A stretch of 6,027 nucleotides of DNA from Treponema sp. (GTDB lineage Bacteria; Spirochaetota; Spirochaetia; Treponematales; Treponemataceae): assembly GCA_022510885.1 (NCBI GenBank), contig JAFLSP010000109.1:1-6027 (forward strand), in the 5' to 3' direction. Each line of letters starts with the position of its first letter. Within the stretch, counting starts at the first letter, position 1. Below the pieces are notes generated by a model, which searched no databases, was not told where the DNA came from, and saw nothing but the letters and a program-made list of their open reading frames with translations. Positions 1 through 5,972 of the stretch are shown here, one piece after another. The position numbers and the translations under genes are program-made.

Positions 1-83
1 CTAGACTTATCGAGAATATCAACTAGAGTTGCCGGATACCGTACCTGTTGTGCGGCACATTGCGGCTTGGTGCTGCCGAAAGA

Positions 84-113
84 TTCCCCGAAACGGCGTT
101 TTCGTGCTATAGT
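84..113 (+). promoter_or_regulatory. Candidate extended -10 promoter of rpoN
   Basis: The -10 hexamer TATAGT (108-113) is preceded by TGC (105-107), giving an extended -10 element. The -35 region (TTCCCC at 84-89 or TCCCCG at 85-90) matches the consensus poorly, which is common when an extended -10 is present. The predicted start of transcription, about seven bases after the hexamer, falls on or next to the ATG at 120. The neighbouring PC4-like gene uses nearly the same element (TGC then TATACT) on the opposite strand. Confidence 0.45.
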
Positions 114-119
114 AAAGGC

Positions 120-1646
120 ATGGGCGAGGCGTTTTCGCAGGAGATGAGACTTTCCGCGCGCGCGGTGCAGGTGCAGTCGCAGCGCATGAGCCAGCAGCAG
201 ATTATGTCGCTCAACGTGCTCGCGCTTGCGGGCGTGGACCTGCGCGACGAAATCTACGCGCAGGCGGCGAAGAACCCCGCGCTTGAGGTGGTGCGCGACA
301 ACCTTGCGGCGGGGGCGCGCACGGCGCGGGCGGGGCAGAGCCGCTTTTCCGACGACGCGCGCTATGCTTCGGTTACGGCGGCGGGCGAGCGGGCGAGCGA
401 CGTGTTCCAGGCGGCGCTGGAGAGCCGTGCCGACGAGCGCGAGACCCTGCGGGAGCATCTGGAGCGGCAGTTCAACAGCGTGCGGCGCGGCGAGGACGAG
501 ACGGTCCTGGGGCTGCGCCTTATCCGCAACCTTGACGCGCGCGGCTTCCACCTGCTCGCGCCCGTCTCGCTGCTGGACAAGGAGAACCCCGCGCACACGG
601 CGGACTTGCTGGAGTCGTGCATGGAGACCATCCGCGCGCTTGACCCGGTCGGCACCTGCACGAGCGGCGTGGAGGAGAGCCTCTTGGTGCAGGCGCGCAT
701 CCGCGGGAACGCGCCGCGCGCCGCGCTCTTCCTGCTGGACGGGCATCTTGATTTGCTCAGTCCGCCGCAGAGCGCGAAGGTGGCAAAGAAAATCGAAGCC
801 TTCCTGCGCGACCGCGCGTCCCGTTCGTTCGGCGGCGCGGAGCAGGCGGACACGCCGCGTTTTTCTGAAGAGGACATTGCCGAGGCGATTGCCTATATCC
901 GCACGCTTGACCCGTACCCCGCGCGCAATTTTGGCGCAGGCGACGCGCCCTTCATTGCCCCCGACGTGTACGTGGAGCGCATTCCGCCGGAGGAGGGGGA
1001 CGAGGCGAAGGGCATCGTGGAAGCGGGCGCGCTCTCGTTCAAGGTGACGCTCGCGCGCGACGTGGTGCCGCGCCTTGCCGTCTCAAAGGAATTCGCCGCG
1101 TTCCCCGCGCAGGACGATAAGCCGCAGACCGAGCGGCAGAAGGCGGAGCGCCGCTTCGTGCGGGATGCGGTGCGCGACGCAAAGGTGTTCATCGAGAGCG
1201 TGCAGTTCCGCGAGGCGACGATTGCCCGGGCGGTCGCGGAAATCGTGCGGCGGCAGGCGCGCTTCTTTGCCGAGGGGCCGCGCTTCCTTGCGCCCCTGCG
1301 CCAGAAGGACCTTGCCGAGTCGCTCGGCGTGCATGAGGCGACCGTCTCGCGCATGGCGAACGGAAAGTACGTGCAGTGCGAGTGGGGGCTGTTCGCGCTC
1401 GGCTATTTCTTTACGAACGCGGTGGGCGGTGCGGAAGACGCGGCGGACGGCGGGCAGGGCGCGCGCTCAAAGGAGTCCGTCAAGTACGAGATTGCGCAGC
1501 TGCTGCGCGCGCACCGGGACGACAAGAAGCCCTTGAGCGACCAGAAAATCGCGGACGCGCTTGCGGCAAAGGGCATTGCCGTTGCCCGCCGCACCGTGGC
1601 GAAGTACCGCGCGGAGCTGCACATCGGCTCGTCCTACGGGCGCTAG
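120..1646 (+). CDS. rpoN: RNA polymerase sigma-54 factor (RpoN)
   Basis: This is the alternative sigma factor that directs core RNA polymerase to -24/-12 promoters and needs an AAA+ enhancer-binding activator to open DNA. The 508-residue protein has the full family layout. Region I (about residues 10-58) is glutamine-rich and ends in the typical NPALEV. The core-binding domain includes TLREHL (109-114). The DNA-binding helix-turn-helix covers about 395-418 (QKDLAESLGVHEATVSR, then a YFF motif nearby). The diagnostic RpoN box ARRTVAKYR is at 489-497. An open frame extends upstream to a TTG at 48, but Region I similarity begins only after the ATG at 120. ATG 144 has AGGAG directly against it, too close to work as a ribosome site, so 120 is preferred although it lacks a Shine-Dalgarno. 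No activator gene lies in the window, so its regulon cannot be inferred. Identification is very secure; the exact start is less so. Confidence 0.96.
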   Translation: MGEAFSQEMRLSARAVQVQSQRMSQQQIMSLNVLALAGVDLRDEIYAQAAKNPALEVVRDNLAAGARTARAGQSRFSDDARYASVTAAGERASDVFQAALESRADERETLREHLERQFNSVRRGEDETVLGLRLIRNLDARGFHLLAPVSLLDKENPAHTADLLESCMETIRALDPVGTCTSGVEESLLVQARIRGNAPRAALFLLDGHLDLLSPPQSAKVAKKIEAFLRDRASRSFGGAEQADTPRFSEEDIAEAIAYIRTLDPYPARNFGAGDAPFIAPDVYVERIPPEEGDEAKGIVEAGALSFKVTLARDVVPRLAVSKEFAAFPAQDDKPQTERQKAERRFVRDAVRDAKVFIESVQFREATIARAVAEIVRRQARFFAEGPRFLAPLRQKDLAESLGVHEATVSRMANGKYVQCEWGLFALGYFFTNAVGGAEDAADGGQGARSKESVKYEIAQLLRAHRDDKKPLSDQKIADALAAKGIAVARRTVAKYRAELHIGSSYGR

Positions 1647-1660
1647 CGTCCTGTCCGCGC

Positions 1661-1888
1661 TCAGTCGAAGGTGCCGCTTGCGAGCAGTGCCTTGAGCGCG
1701 TCCAGCTCGTCCTTGGTGAGCGTGATGCCCTTGCCCATCTTCTGGTGGTCGGGCGACCATGAGCGGATGTCGTACTTTGCGGGCCTGCCGCCCCAGGACA
1801 CCTTGTTCAGTTCGAGTTTCCAGCCGCCCTTGCTTTCGGAAATCACGCCGAGTGATTGTTCTATCGTAAAACTGAAATCGTCTGCCAT
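1661..1888 (-). CDS. Small PC4/YdbC-like single-stranded-DNA-binding protein
   Basis: The 75-residue protein matches the PC4 fold of the bacterial YdbC group throughout: W23-K-L-E-L-N28, then VSWGG (30-34), then the core KYDIRSW (38-44), then KMGKGITLT (50-58), then a C-terminal helix ELDALKALL (61-69). PC4 proteins are dimers that bind single-stranded nucleic acid. The eukaryotic member is a transcription coactivator; the bacterial role is poorly defined, so nothing more specific is claimed. The frame is open to an ATG 12 codons upstream, but the ATG at 1888 is preceded by GGAG with a six-base spacer and begins where similarity begins. The gene is convergent with rpoN (14-base gap, no terminator seen) and divergent from the lipoprotein operon. 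It has a good sigma-70-type promoter of its own. Confidence 0.88.
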   Translation of the reverse strand: MADDFSFTIEQSLGVISESKGGWKLELNKVSWGGRPAKYDIRSWSPDHQKMGKGITLTKDELDALKALLASGTFD

Positions 1889-1914
1889 CGTTCGCTCCAA
1901 AGTTCGTTTGTTCC

Positions 1915-1943
1915 AGTATAGCACCGATTGCGAAAATTGCCAA
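1915..1943 (-). promoter_or_regulatory. Sigma-70-type promoter of the PC4-like gene
   Basis: Read on the minus strand, TTGGCA (1938-1943, five of six consensus bases) is separated by exactly 17 bases from TATACT (1915-1920, five of six). TGC immediately before the hexamer adds an extended -10. Transcription should begin near 1908, giving a leader of about 20 bases that contains the GGAG ribosome site. Confidence 0.7.
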
Positions 1944-2022
1944 AATCATTGTGCGAGGAATTAGGTTTTGCGCCAAGATTGACGATAATCAAGGGAACTC
2001 TTTTTGCGTGTGGGAGGAAATC

Positions 2023-3078
2023 GTGAAAAAACTGAGAATCGTGGCAGTGCTGTGCGTCGCGGTGGCGTTCGTCGCATGTAAGTCTACCGAAGTCGCGCCG
2101 GAGCCGAACTCGTTTGCCGACTCTGCGTCCAATCAAAAACCGCAGCCGGAAGTGCAGCCTACGCCGGGAACGAAGCCCGGTACGGAGGACTTTGCCGCCG
2201 CGAACCAGTCGTTGCTGGAGAGACTGGACGAGGCGCGCGCCAGGGCGGTGGAAGCCGACGCGCAGTCGTATTATCCCAAGGAATTTGCCGACGCGGAGAC
2301 GAAAGGCAAGTGGGTCAGGAATGAGGTGCAGAAGCGTCCTGACCGCGATTTCTCCGCCGACATCAGGGACAGCATCGCGCGGTATGACGCGCTTGCCAAG
2401 GCTGCCGAGGCGCAGCGCATGAGGAAGCGAGTCGACGACATGGACTTTTCTTCGCTCGACAGAAGCGCGTATGACGCGGGGGCCGCCGCGCTTGACAAGT
2501 TTGCGCAGGACGACACGGGGGCGGCGCAGCTGGCGGACGCGACTGCCGCATACGATTCGTACAAGGAACTGCTGAACAAGGGCTTCGTCGCGCTCGCGGG
2601 CAAGGAACGCAACGCCGCGCTTGAGGCGAAGAAGCAGGCGGACAGCGTGCGTGCGGGCGTGGCGCAGAAAGAAGCCTATGAGAAAGCCGCCGACCGCTTC
2701 AAGCGGGCGGACAGCGACTATGTGACCAAGAGCATTGAGGCGGCGTATGAGGGCTACAAGGCCGCCAAGGAGACCTTTGCCGGGCTGTATGAGAGCGTGT
2801 CCGTCTCCCGCGCCGCCGCGCAGGCCGCCATTGAGCGCGCCAAGCAGCGCGCGGCGGAGAGCGCGCGGTATGCCGCAAGCGCGGACGAAATCGCGCCGCT
2901 GACGGGAATCGTGCAGGGCATTGAGGACGAGAACGCCGTGCTGCTTGAGGAGGACGACCTGCCGAATCCCGAGGACGCGGTGATTGACGTGGACACGGGC
3001 GCGACCGCAGAGGCTGCCGGGTCTGCCGCCGCTGAGGCAATCGCTGCCGAAGAAGCCGCGAATGGAGGCGTACAATGA
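2023..3078 (+). CDS. Probable lipoprotein with alanine-rich helical repeats
   Basis: I do not recognise a named family. The start is the GTG at 2023, with GGGAGG at 2012-2017 and a five-base spacer; it produces a classic export signal (MKKLRIVAVL, hydrophobic to residue 18). The lipobox is FVAC, with the lipid-modified cysteine at 19; phenylalanine at -3 is unusual for proteobacteria but fits the relaxed spirochaete lipobox. A proline-rich linker (about 22-55) leads into a long, charged, alanine-rich alpha-helical region (about 60-295). Loosely repeated units there resemble TPR/DUF4398-like helical pairs: YYPKEFADAETKGKW, AYDAGAAALDKFAQD and AYEKAADRFKRADSDY. The acidic, alanine-rich tail (about 305-351) is probably disordered. 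Its stop overlaps the next start by ATGA, implying coupled translation with the LysM gene. It likely acts as a periplasm-facing or surface envelope scaffold; that role is inference. A GATAAT at 1984-1989 is a possible -10, without a good -35. Confidence 0.87.
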   Translation: MKKLRIVAVLCVAVAFVACKSTEVAPEPNSFADSASNQKPQPEVQPTPGTKPGTEDFAAANQSLLERLDEARARAVEADAQSYYPKEFADAETKGKWVRNEVQKRPDRDFSADIRDSIARYDALAKAAEAQRMRKRVDDMDFSSLDRSAYDAGAAALDKFAQDDTGAAQLADATAAYDSYKELLNKGFVALAGKERNAALEAKKQADSVRAGVAQKEAYEKAADRFKRADSDYVTKSIEAAYEGYKAAKETFAGLYESVSVSRAAAQAAIERAKQRAAESARYAASADEIAPLTGIVQGIEDENAVLLEEDDLPNPEDAVIDVDTGATAEAAGSAAAEAIAAEEAANGGVQ

Positions 3079-3776
3079 AAAGACTGCTGACGATTTTTGC
3101 GGCTCTGCTTGCCGTCTCAAGCGTGGTTGCCGTGAGCTACAAGAACAACACGTATCAGAAACTTGCCGACGAGTACACCAGGAAAGCGGAGCGGGCGTTG
3201 GACGCGGGCGAGTACGCGCTTGCCGAGGAATACGCCGCCAAGGCGGAGGAGAATGCCGCGCTTTCCGAGGCGTACATCAAGGGTATGCTCGCGCGGGGCG
3301 ACTGCGACAAGGTGATGCAGGAGGCGGCGAGGCGGCTTGCCTATGCGCAGTCGATTGGCGCGGAGACGAGCTTCCCGATGGCGTTCACCGCCGCGCAGGA
3401 GGCGTACACGAGCGCGCAGGAGGCGTATGACCGCGAGGATTATGCAACGGCGACTGCCTTTGCGAATCAGGTGCTTGCCGCGCTCGCCGAGATTCGTGAG
3501 GTGACGCCGCTGCCCGAGTTCTATGTAGTCCGTCCGTGGGAGGATGTCGGCGACTGCTTCTGGAACATCGCCGGTCGGCCGTATGTGTACAATAATCCGC
3601 TTTTGTGGGAAAACCTGTACCAGGACGCGGAGAACAAGCGGAACCTGCCGCGCCCGTCAGACCCCAACCTGATTCTGCCCGGCATGAAGATGCGGATTCC
3701 GAGCCTTACGGGTGAGTTCCGGGAAGGCACGTACAATCCCTCAAAAGACTACGAGCCGTACAGCGCGACGCGCTGA
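3075..3776 (+). CDS. Exported protein with helical repeats and a C-terminal LysM-type domain
   Basis: The 233-residue protein starts at ATG 3075 with GGAGG (3064-3068) six bases upstream. Residues 1-19 look like a Sec signal peptide (MKRLL, then a hydrophobic core ending VVA); no lipobox follows. Residues 25-140 are helical, TPR/DUF4398-like repeats: a unit around ALDAGEYALAEEYAAKAEEN (41-60) and one around YDREDYATATAFANQVLAAL (118-137). Residues 149-210 resemble a LysM domain: YVVRPWEDVGDCFWNIAG corresponds to the usual opening with GD-x-LW-x-IA. It continues with an extended middle of the NNPLLWENLY type, then DPNLILPGMKMRIP. LysM binds the glycan strands of peptidoglycan, so the protein probably sits on the cell wall in the periplasm. 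Gene coupling and shared helical repeats suggest it partners the upstream lipoprotein, bridging membrane and wall; that partnership is inference. Transcription ends at the terminator directly downstream. Confidence 0.9.
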   Translation: MKRLLTIFAALLAVSSVVAVSYKNNTYQKLADEYTRKAERALDAGEYALAEEYAAKAEENAALSEAYIKGMLARGDCDKVMQEAARRLAYAQSIGAETSFPMAFTAAQEAYTSAQEAYDREDYATATAFANQVLAALAEIREVTPLPEFYVVRPWEDVGDCFWNIAGRPYVYNNPLLWENLYQDAENKRNLPRPSDPNLILPGMKMRIPSLTGEFREGTYNPSKDYEPYSATR

Positions 3777-3781
3777 CATAT

Positions 3782-3807
3782 ATCCCGCCCTGTGCGGGAT
3801 TTTTTTT
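3782..3807 (+). terminator. Rho-independent terminator of the lipoprotein/LysM operon
   Basis: A perfect 7-bp stem (ATCCCGC 3782-3788 with GCGGGAT 3794-3800) encloses the five-base loop CCTGT and runs into eight T residues (3800-3807). It begins five bases after the LysM stop codon. On the minus strand the hairpin follows the Nudix stop, but no U tract follows it there, so it should be mainly one-directional. The T tract shares bases with the Nudix stop codon (3806-3808). Confidence 0.92.
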
Positions 3808-4363
3808 ATGTGTGCGCGACGTGCTCACGGTACAGCGAAAGCCCCGCCGCCATCAGCGCGTGGGGAAAGTCCTTTGACCCCATGCGCGCGTAGACTTCCT
3901 GCTTGGGAAGTTCCATGTACTGCACGTATTCGTCCTCGTCCAGGTGCTGACCGCCCGCAGGGCGCAGGTCGGACGCGGCGAAGATGTGCACGTGGTTGCT
4001 CATCAGCGCGGGGTTCGGGTTCATCGCGCCCAGTTTGACCAGTCTTCCTGCCGAGAATCCCGTCTCCTCCGCAAGTTCGCGCGCCGCCGCCTGTTCGGGA
4101 GTCTCGTCCGGCTCAATCACGCCGCCGGGGAATTCGATGCTCAGCGCGTTCTCGCCGTGCCGCCACTGCTTGACGAGCAGGAACGTCTCGCCCGCGTCGG
4201 GAATGACGATTACCCAGTCGGGCGCGTCCATGACGATGTAGGTGCCGTGCAGTCCGTCGCTCGCGGTTGATTCGACGCTCGTTACGTTCAGTACGGGGGT
4301 CTTCAGCAGCGTCGTCTGCGCGCCGCGCGTCCAGGTCAGCCGCTCGTCGTCCGTCTGTGCCAT
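3806..4363 (-). CDS. Nudix hydrolase, ADP-ribose pyrophosphatase-like
   Basis: The 185-residue enzyme has a complete Nudix box at 81-103: G81, E87, then R95-E96-L-x-E99-E100-x-G102-F103, the metal-binding motif for hydrolysing nucleoside diphosphates linked to another group. The overall length, the preceding LLVKQWRHGENALSIEFPGG stretch (62-81), and a proline about 15 residues beyond the box (NPNPALMSN, 115-123) match the ADP-ribose/ADP-sugar pyrophosphatase branch. The likely reaction is ADP-ribose to AMP plus ribose 5-phosphate, but substrate cannot be settled from sequence. The frame is open further upstream. ATG 4363 is preferred because GGAAGGAG lies six bases before it and the family N-terminus begins there. 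It is divergent from the kinase-like gene and convergent with the LysM gene, and it is probably monocistronic. Confidence 0.94.
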   Translation of the reverse strand: MAQTDDERLTWTRGAQTTLLKTPVLNVTSVESTASDGLHGTYIVMDAPDWVIVIPDAGETFLLVKQWRHGENALSIEFPGGVIEPDETPEQAAARELAEETGFSAGRLVKLGAMNPNPALMSNHVHIFAASDLRPAGGQHLDEDEYVQYMELPKQEVYARMGSKDFPHALMAAGLSLYREHVAHT

Positions 4364-4376
4364 CGTGTGCTCCTTC

Positions 4377-4399
4377 CGGCAGACCTTTACTTTCTGCCG
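4377..4399. repeat. Perfect 7-bp inverted repeat in the divergent control region
   Basis: CGGCAGA (4377-4383) and TCTGCCG (4393-4399) are exact inverted copies separated by nine bases. The element surrounds the proposed -35 box of the kinase-like gene (4386-4391). It also lies in the predicted mRNA leader of the Nudix gene, a few bases upstream of its Shine-Dalgarno. It could be a DNA operator acting on one or both promoters, or an RNA hairpin affecting Nudix translation. Seven perfect base pairs could still arise by chance in GC-rich DNA. Confidence 0.5.
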
Positions 4400-4414
4400 A
4401 TTTCGTTTTATGAT
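4386..4414 (+). promoter_or_regulatory. Candidate promoter of the kinase-like gene
   Basis: TTTACT (4386-4391, four of six consensus bases) and TATGAT (4409-4414, five of six) are separated by 17 bases. Transcription would begin near 4421, leaving a leader of about 46 bases that contains the GAGGGG ribosome site at 4455-4460. Confidence 0.55.
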
Positions 4415-4420
4415 AGGAAC

Positions 4421-4449
4421 AGCATAATTCCAAAATGCGATACTGGCAA
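4421..4449 (-). promoter_or_regulatory. Candidate promoter of the Nudix gene
   Basis: On the minus strand, TTGCCA (4444-4449, five of six) and TATGCT (4421-4426, four of six) are 17 bases apart. The start of transcription would be near 4414, giving a leader of about 50 bases that includes the inverted repeat at 4377-4399. The predicted start lies inside the -10 box of the opposing promoter, so the two promoters probably compete. Confidence 0.55.
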
Positions 4450-4466
4450 GTCTTGAGGGGGTGCGC

Positions 4467-5291
4467 ATGGCAGTTCTGACAATCTCGCGGCAGGTCGCCG
4501 CGTTCGGCGATGAGATTGCCGCCGCGACCGCGGAGCGAATCGGCTACCGCTTTGTGACCCGCACCGACATCGAGCGGCGCATCGTGGAGCTGGGCTTTCC
4601 CGCCGAAAAACTGCGCAAGTACGATGAGCGCAAGCCGGGCTTTTTCGCCTCGCTGACCAAGGACCGCGACGAATACTTGGACTATGTGCAGACCGCCATT
4701 TTGGAGACCGCCGCCGACGGGAACGTCATCCTCATCGGGCGCGGCTCGTTCATCATTTTGGAAGATTTGCCCAATCATCTGGCATTCCGCTTCATTGCGC
4801 CCGACGACATCCGCCTGGAGCGGCTCAAGCGCGAGTTCAGCTGGAACGACAAGCAGGCGCTCAAGCGCATTCAGGAGAGCGACGCGAACCGGCTCGGTTT
4901 TCACAAGAGTTTCTTCAATTATGACTGCACCAATCCCGCGCTGTTCCATCTGGTGATTAACACGGGAATGCTTGACGTGGGGAGCGCCGCCACGATGATT
5001 GCGGAGACCGTCAAGGCAACCATGACGCCCGAGAAGGAGGCCGCCGGGCAGAAGCGCGTGGAGGAGCTGCTCATCGGGCAGCGCATCGTCAACATGCTGG
5101 TGTTCGACTATCACCTTGGCATCAGTTTTTTGCGGGCGGGCATCAAGGACAAGAAAGTTACGTTGCAGGGCGTTGCCGATTCCACGGCGGTGGTGGACCG
5201 CGCCATGGCAATCGCCGCGAGCGAGCTTCCCGGCTACACGGTGGAGAGCGCCGTCAGCGTGGTGCAGGATTTCAAGGCGTATCCGCACTGA
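4467..5291 (+). CDS. Cytidylate-kinase-like protein with a C-terminal BON-like domain
   Basis: The 274-residue protein opens with ISRQVAAFGDEIAAATAERI (6-25), the equivalent of the ISRE-GSGG-REIA nucleotide-binding segment of the cytidylate-kinase-like (AAA_26/Cytidylate_kin2) family. It continues with typical family blocks: YDERKPGFF (52-60), ILIGRGSFIIL (88-98), RFIAPDDIRLERL (108-120), ESDANRLGFHKSFF (137-150) and HLVINTG (161-167). The phosphate-binding loop is degenerate: there is no GKS/GKT and the glycine cluster is reduced to one. True CMP kinase activity is therefore doubtful and the substrate unknown. Residues about 204-268 (VTLQGVADSTAVVDRAMAIA, then GYTVESAVSVV) look like a BON-type alpha/beta domain. 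The start is ATG 4467, six bases after GAGGGG; an in-frame GTG at 4461 directly abuts that site and is rejected. pgsA follows after 43 bases and has its own promoter. Confidence 0.85.
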   Translation: MAVLTISRQVAAFGDEIAAATAERIGYRFVTRTDIERRIVELGFPAEKLRKYDERKPGFFASLTKDRDEYLDYVQTAILETAADGNVILIGRGSFIILEDLPNHLAFRFIAPDDIRLERLKREFSWNDKQALKRIQESDANRLGFHKSFFNYDCTNPALFHLVINTGMLDVGSAATMIAETVKATMTPEKEAAGQKRVEELLIGQRIVNMLVFDYHLGISFLRAGIKDKKVTLQGVADSTAVVDRAMAIAASELPGYTVESAVSVVQDFKAYPH

Positions 5292-5298
5292 AGTCCGC

Positions 5299-5327
5299 TT
5301 GACCTTTTGTCCGTGATTTTGGATACT
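5299..5327 (+). promoter_or_regulatory. Candidate promoter of pgsA
   Basis: TTGACC (5299-5304, five of six) is exactly 17 bases from GATACT (5322-5327, four of six). Transcription would start at about 5334-5335, on the pgsA start codon itself, which fits the absence of a Shine-Dalgarno before that gene. Confidence 0.55.
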
Positions 5328-5334
5328 AGATGAC

Positions 5335-5946
5335 ATGAAGCTTTCCAACAAGTTCACGCTGATGCGCGTCTGCTTCGCTCCCGTTTTCTACCTTATCTAT
5401 AACGTTCCGATTTGGACGGGCAGCGTGCTGTTGCAGCAGATTTCCGCATTCGTCATGGTTCCGTTGCTCGCCCTGTTTGAGCTGACGGATTTCTTTGACG
5501 GTTTTTTTGCGCGGAAACGCGGCGAGGTCGGCGACTTTGGCAAGTTGTTCGACCCGTTCGCGGACGTGATGCTCAATCTGACCGTGTTCTTCTGCGCGAT
5601 GACATCCGTTGACCGCGTTTTTGGCGGCTATATGCCCGCGCTCATTTTCGTGCTGATTCTGTACCGCGAGCTGTGCATGAATTTCCTGCGCATGATTGCG
5701 TCAAAGCAGGGCGTGGCGATTGCGGCGCGCAAGGGCGGCAAGGTCAAGACGGTGCTGTATATCGTGTCGGGCTTTTTCGCGCTCATCCTTGAAAGTGCGC
5801 TCCGCTTGGGCTACGGGCTTGGCGGCTCTGGCGCGGAGTTGCATACGGCGGCAGTTGTGCTGTTTTTGGTCTGCCTCGCGCTTAGTTATCTTTCGTTTAT
5901 TGATTATTTGCGGAACTTTGCGTCAATCTTAAAAAAAGATACATAA
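5335..5946 (+). CDS. pgsA: CDP-diacylglycerol--glycerol-3-phosphate 3-phosphatidyltransferase-like enzyme (PgsA)
   Basis: This CDP-alcohol phosphatidyltransferase is an integral membrane enzyme that exchanges CMP on CDP-diacylglycerol for an alcohol. In PgsA the alcohol is glycerol 3-phosphate, giving phosphatidylglycerophosphate for phosphatidylglycerol and cardiolipin. The complete catalytic signature is present: D52, D55-G56, A59-R60, G69, D73 and D77. The N-terminal NKFTLMRVCFAPVF (5-18), YRE (110-112) and the later GGKVKT (134-139) also fit PgsA. I see about six hydrophobic membrane segments (near 9-23, 30-50, 75-90, 99-115, 139-154 and 171-190). Length (203 residues) is normal for the family. 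No Shine-Dalgarno precedes the ATG; the nearest promoter suggests a leaderless message. Other CDP-alcohol transferases, such as phosphatidylserine synthase, cannot be fully excluded, but the N-terminal and GK-KT features favour PgsA. Confidence 0.9.
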   Translation: MKLSNKFTLMRVCFAPVFYLIYNVPIWTGSVLLQQISAFVMVPLLALFELTDFFDGFFARKRGEVGDFGKLFDPFADVMLNLTVFFCAMTSVDRVFGGYMPALIFVLILYRELCMNFLRMIASKQGVAIAARKGGKVKTVLYIVSGFFALILESALRLGYGLGGSGAELHTAAVVLFLVCLALSYLSFIDYLRNFASILKKDT

Positions 5947-5958
5947 AATTTGCAAATT
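5947..5958. repeat. Perfect 12-bp AT-rich palindrome after pgsA
   Basis: AATTTGCAAATT is its own reverse complement. It begins on the base after the pgsA TAA stop and ends 14 bases before the -35 box of the next promoter. It could be an operator, or part of an AT-rich UP-type element (5945-5967) for that promoter. No T tract follows closely enough for a terminator. Confidence 0.5.
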
Positions 5959-5972
5959 CTTTTCAAAGGTGC

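Noticed and set aside
3..26. Possible tail of an upstream gene (seven codons then TAG)
   Set aside because: Too short to judge. Other frames are also open at the edge, and its AT-rich codons do not match the neighbours.
48..119. A TTG start at 48 adding 24 residues to RpoN
   Set aside because: The extra residues have no sigma-54 similarity, there is no ribosome site, and the proposed promoter lies inside this stretch.
1861..3120. A 419-codon open frame on the minus strand opposite the lipoprotein gene
   Set aside because: Its arginine-, leucine- and valine-rich translation has no recognisable domain, and it lies antisense to a well-supported gene with a ribosome site and signal peptide. It also covers the PC4 gene promoter. 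Long antisense frames are expected in GC-rich DNA.
5330..5338. A two-codon mini-ORF (ATG ACA TGA) overlapping the pgsA start
   Set aside because: It would matter only if the message began upstream of 5330. The predicted start is at 5334-5335, and a motif this short is expected by chance.
4113..5357. A 414-codon open frame on the minus strand opposite the kinase-like gene
   Set aside because: It is histidine-, arginine- and glycine-rich, without motifs, and runs through two real genes and their shared control region. It is a shadow of codon bias.
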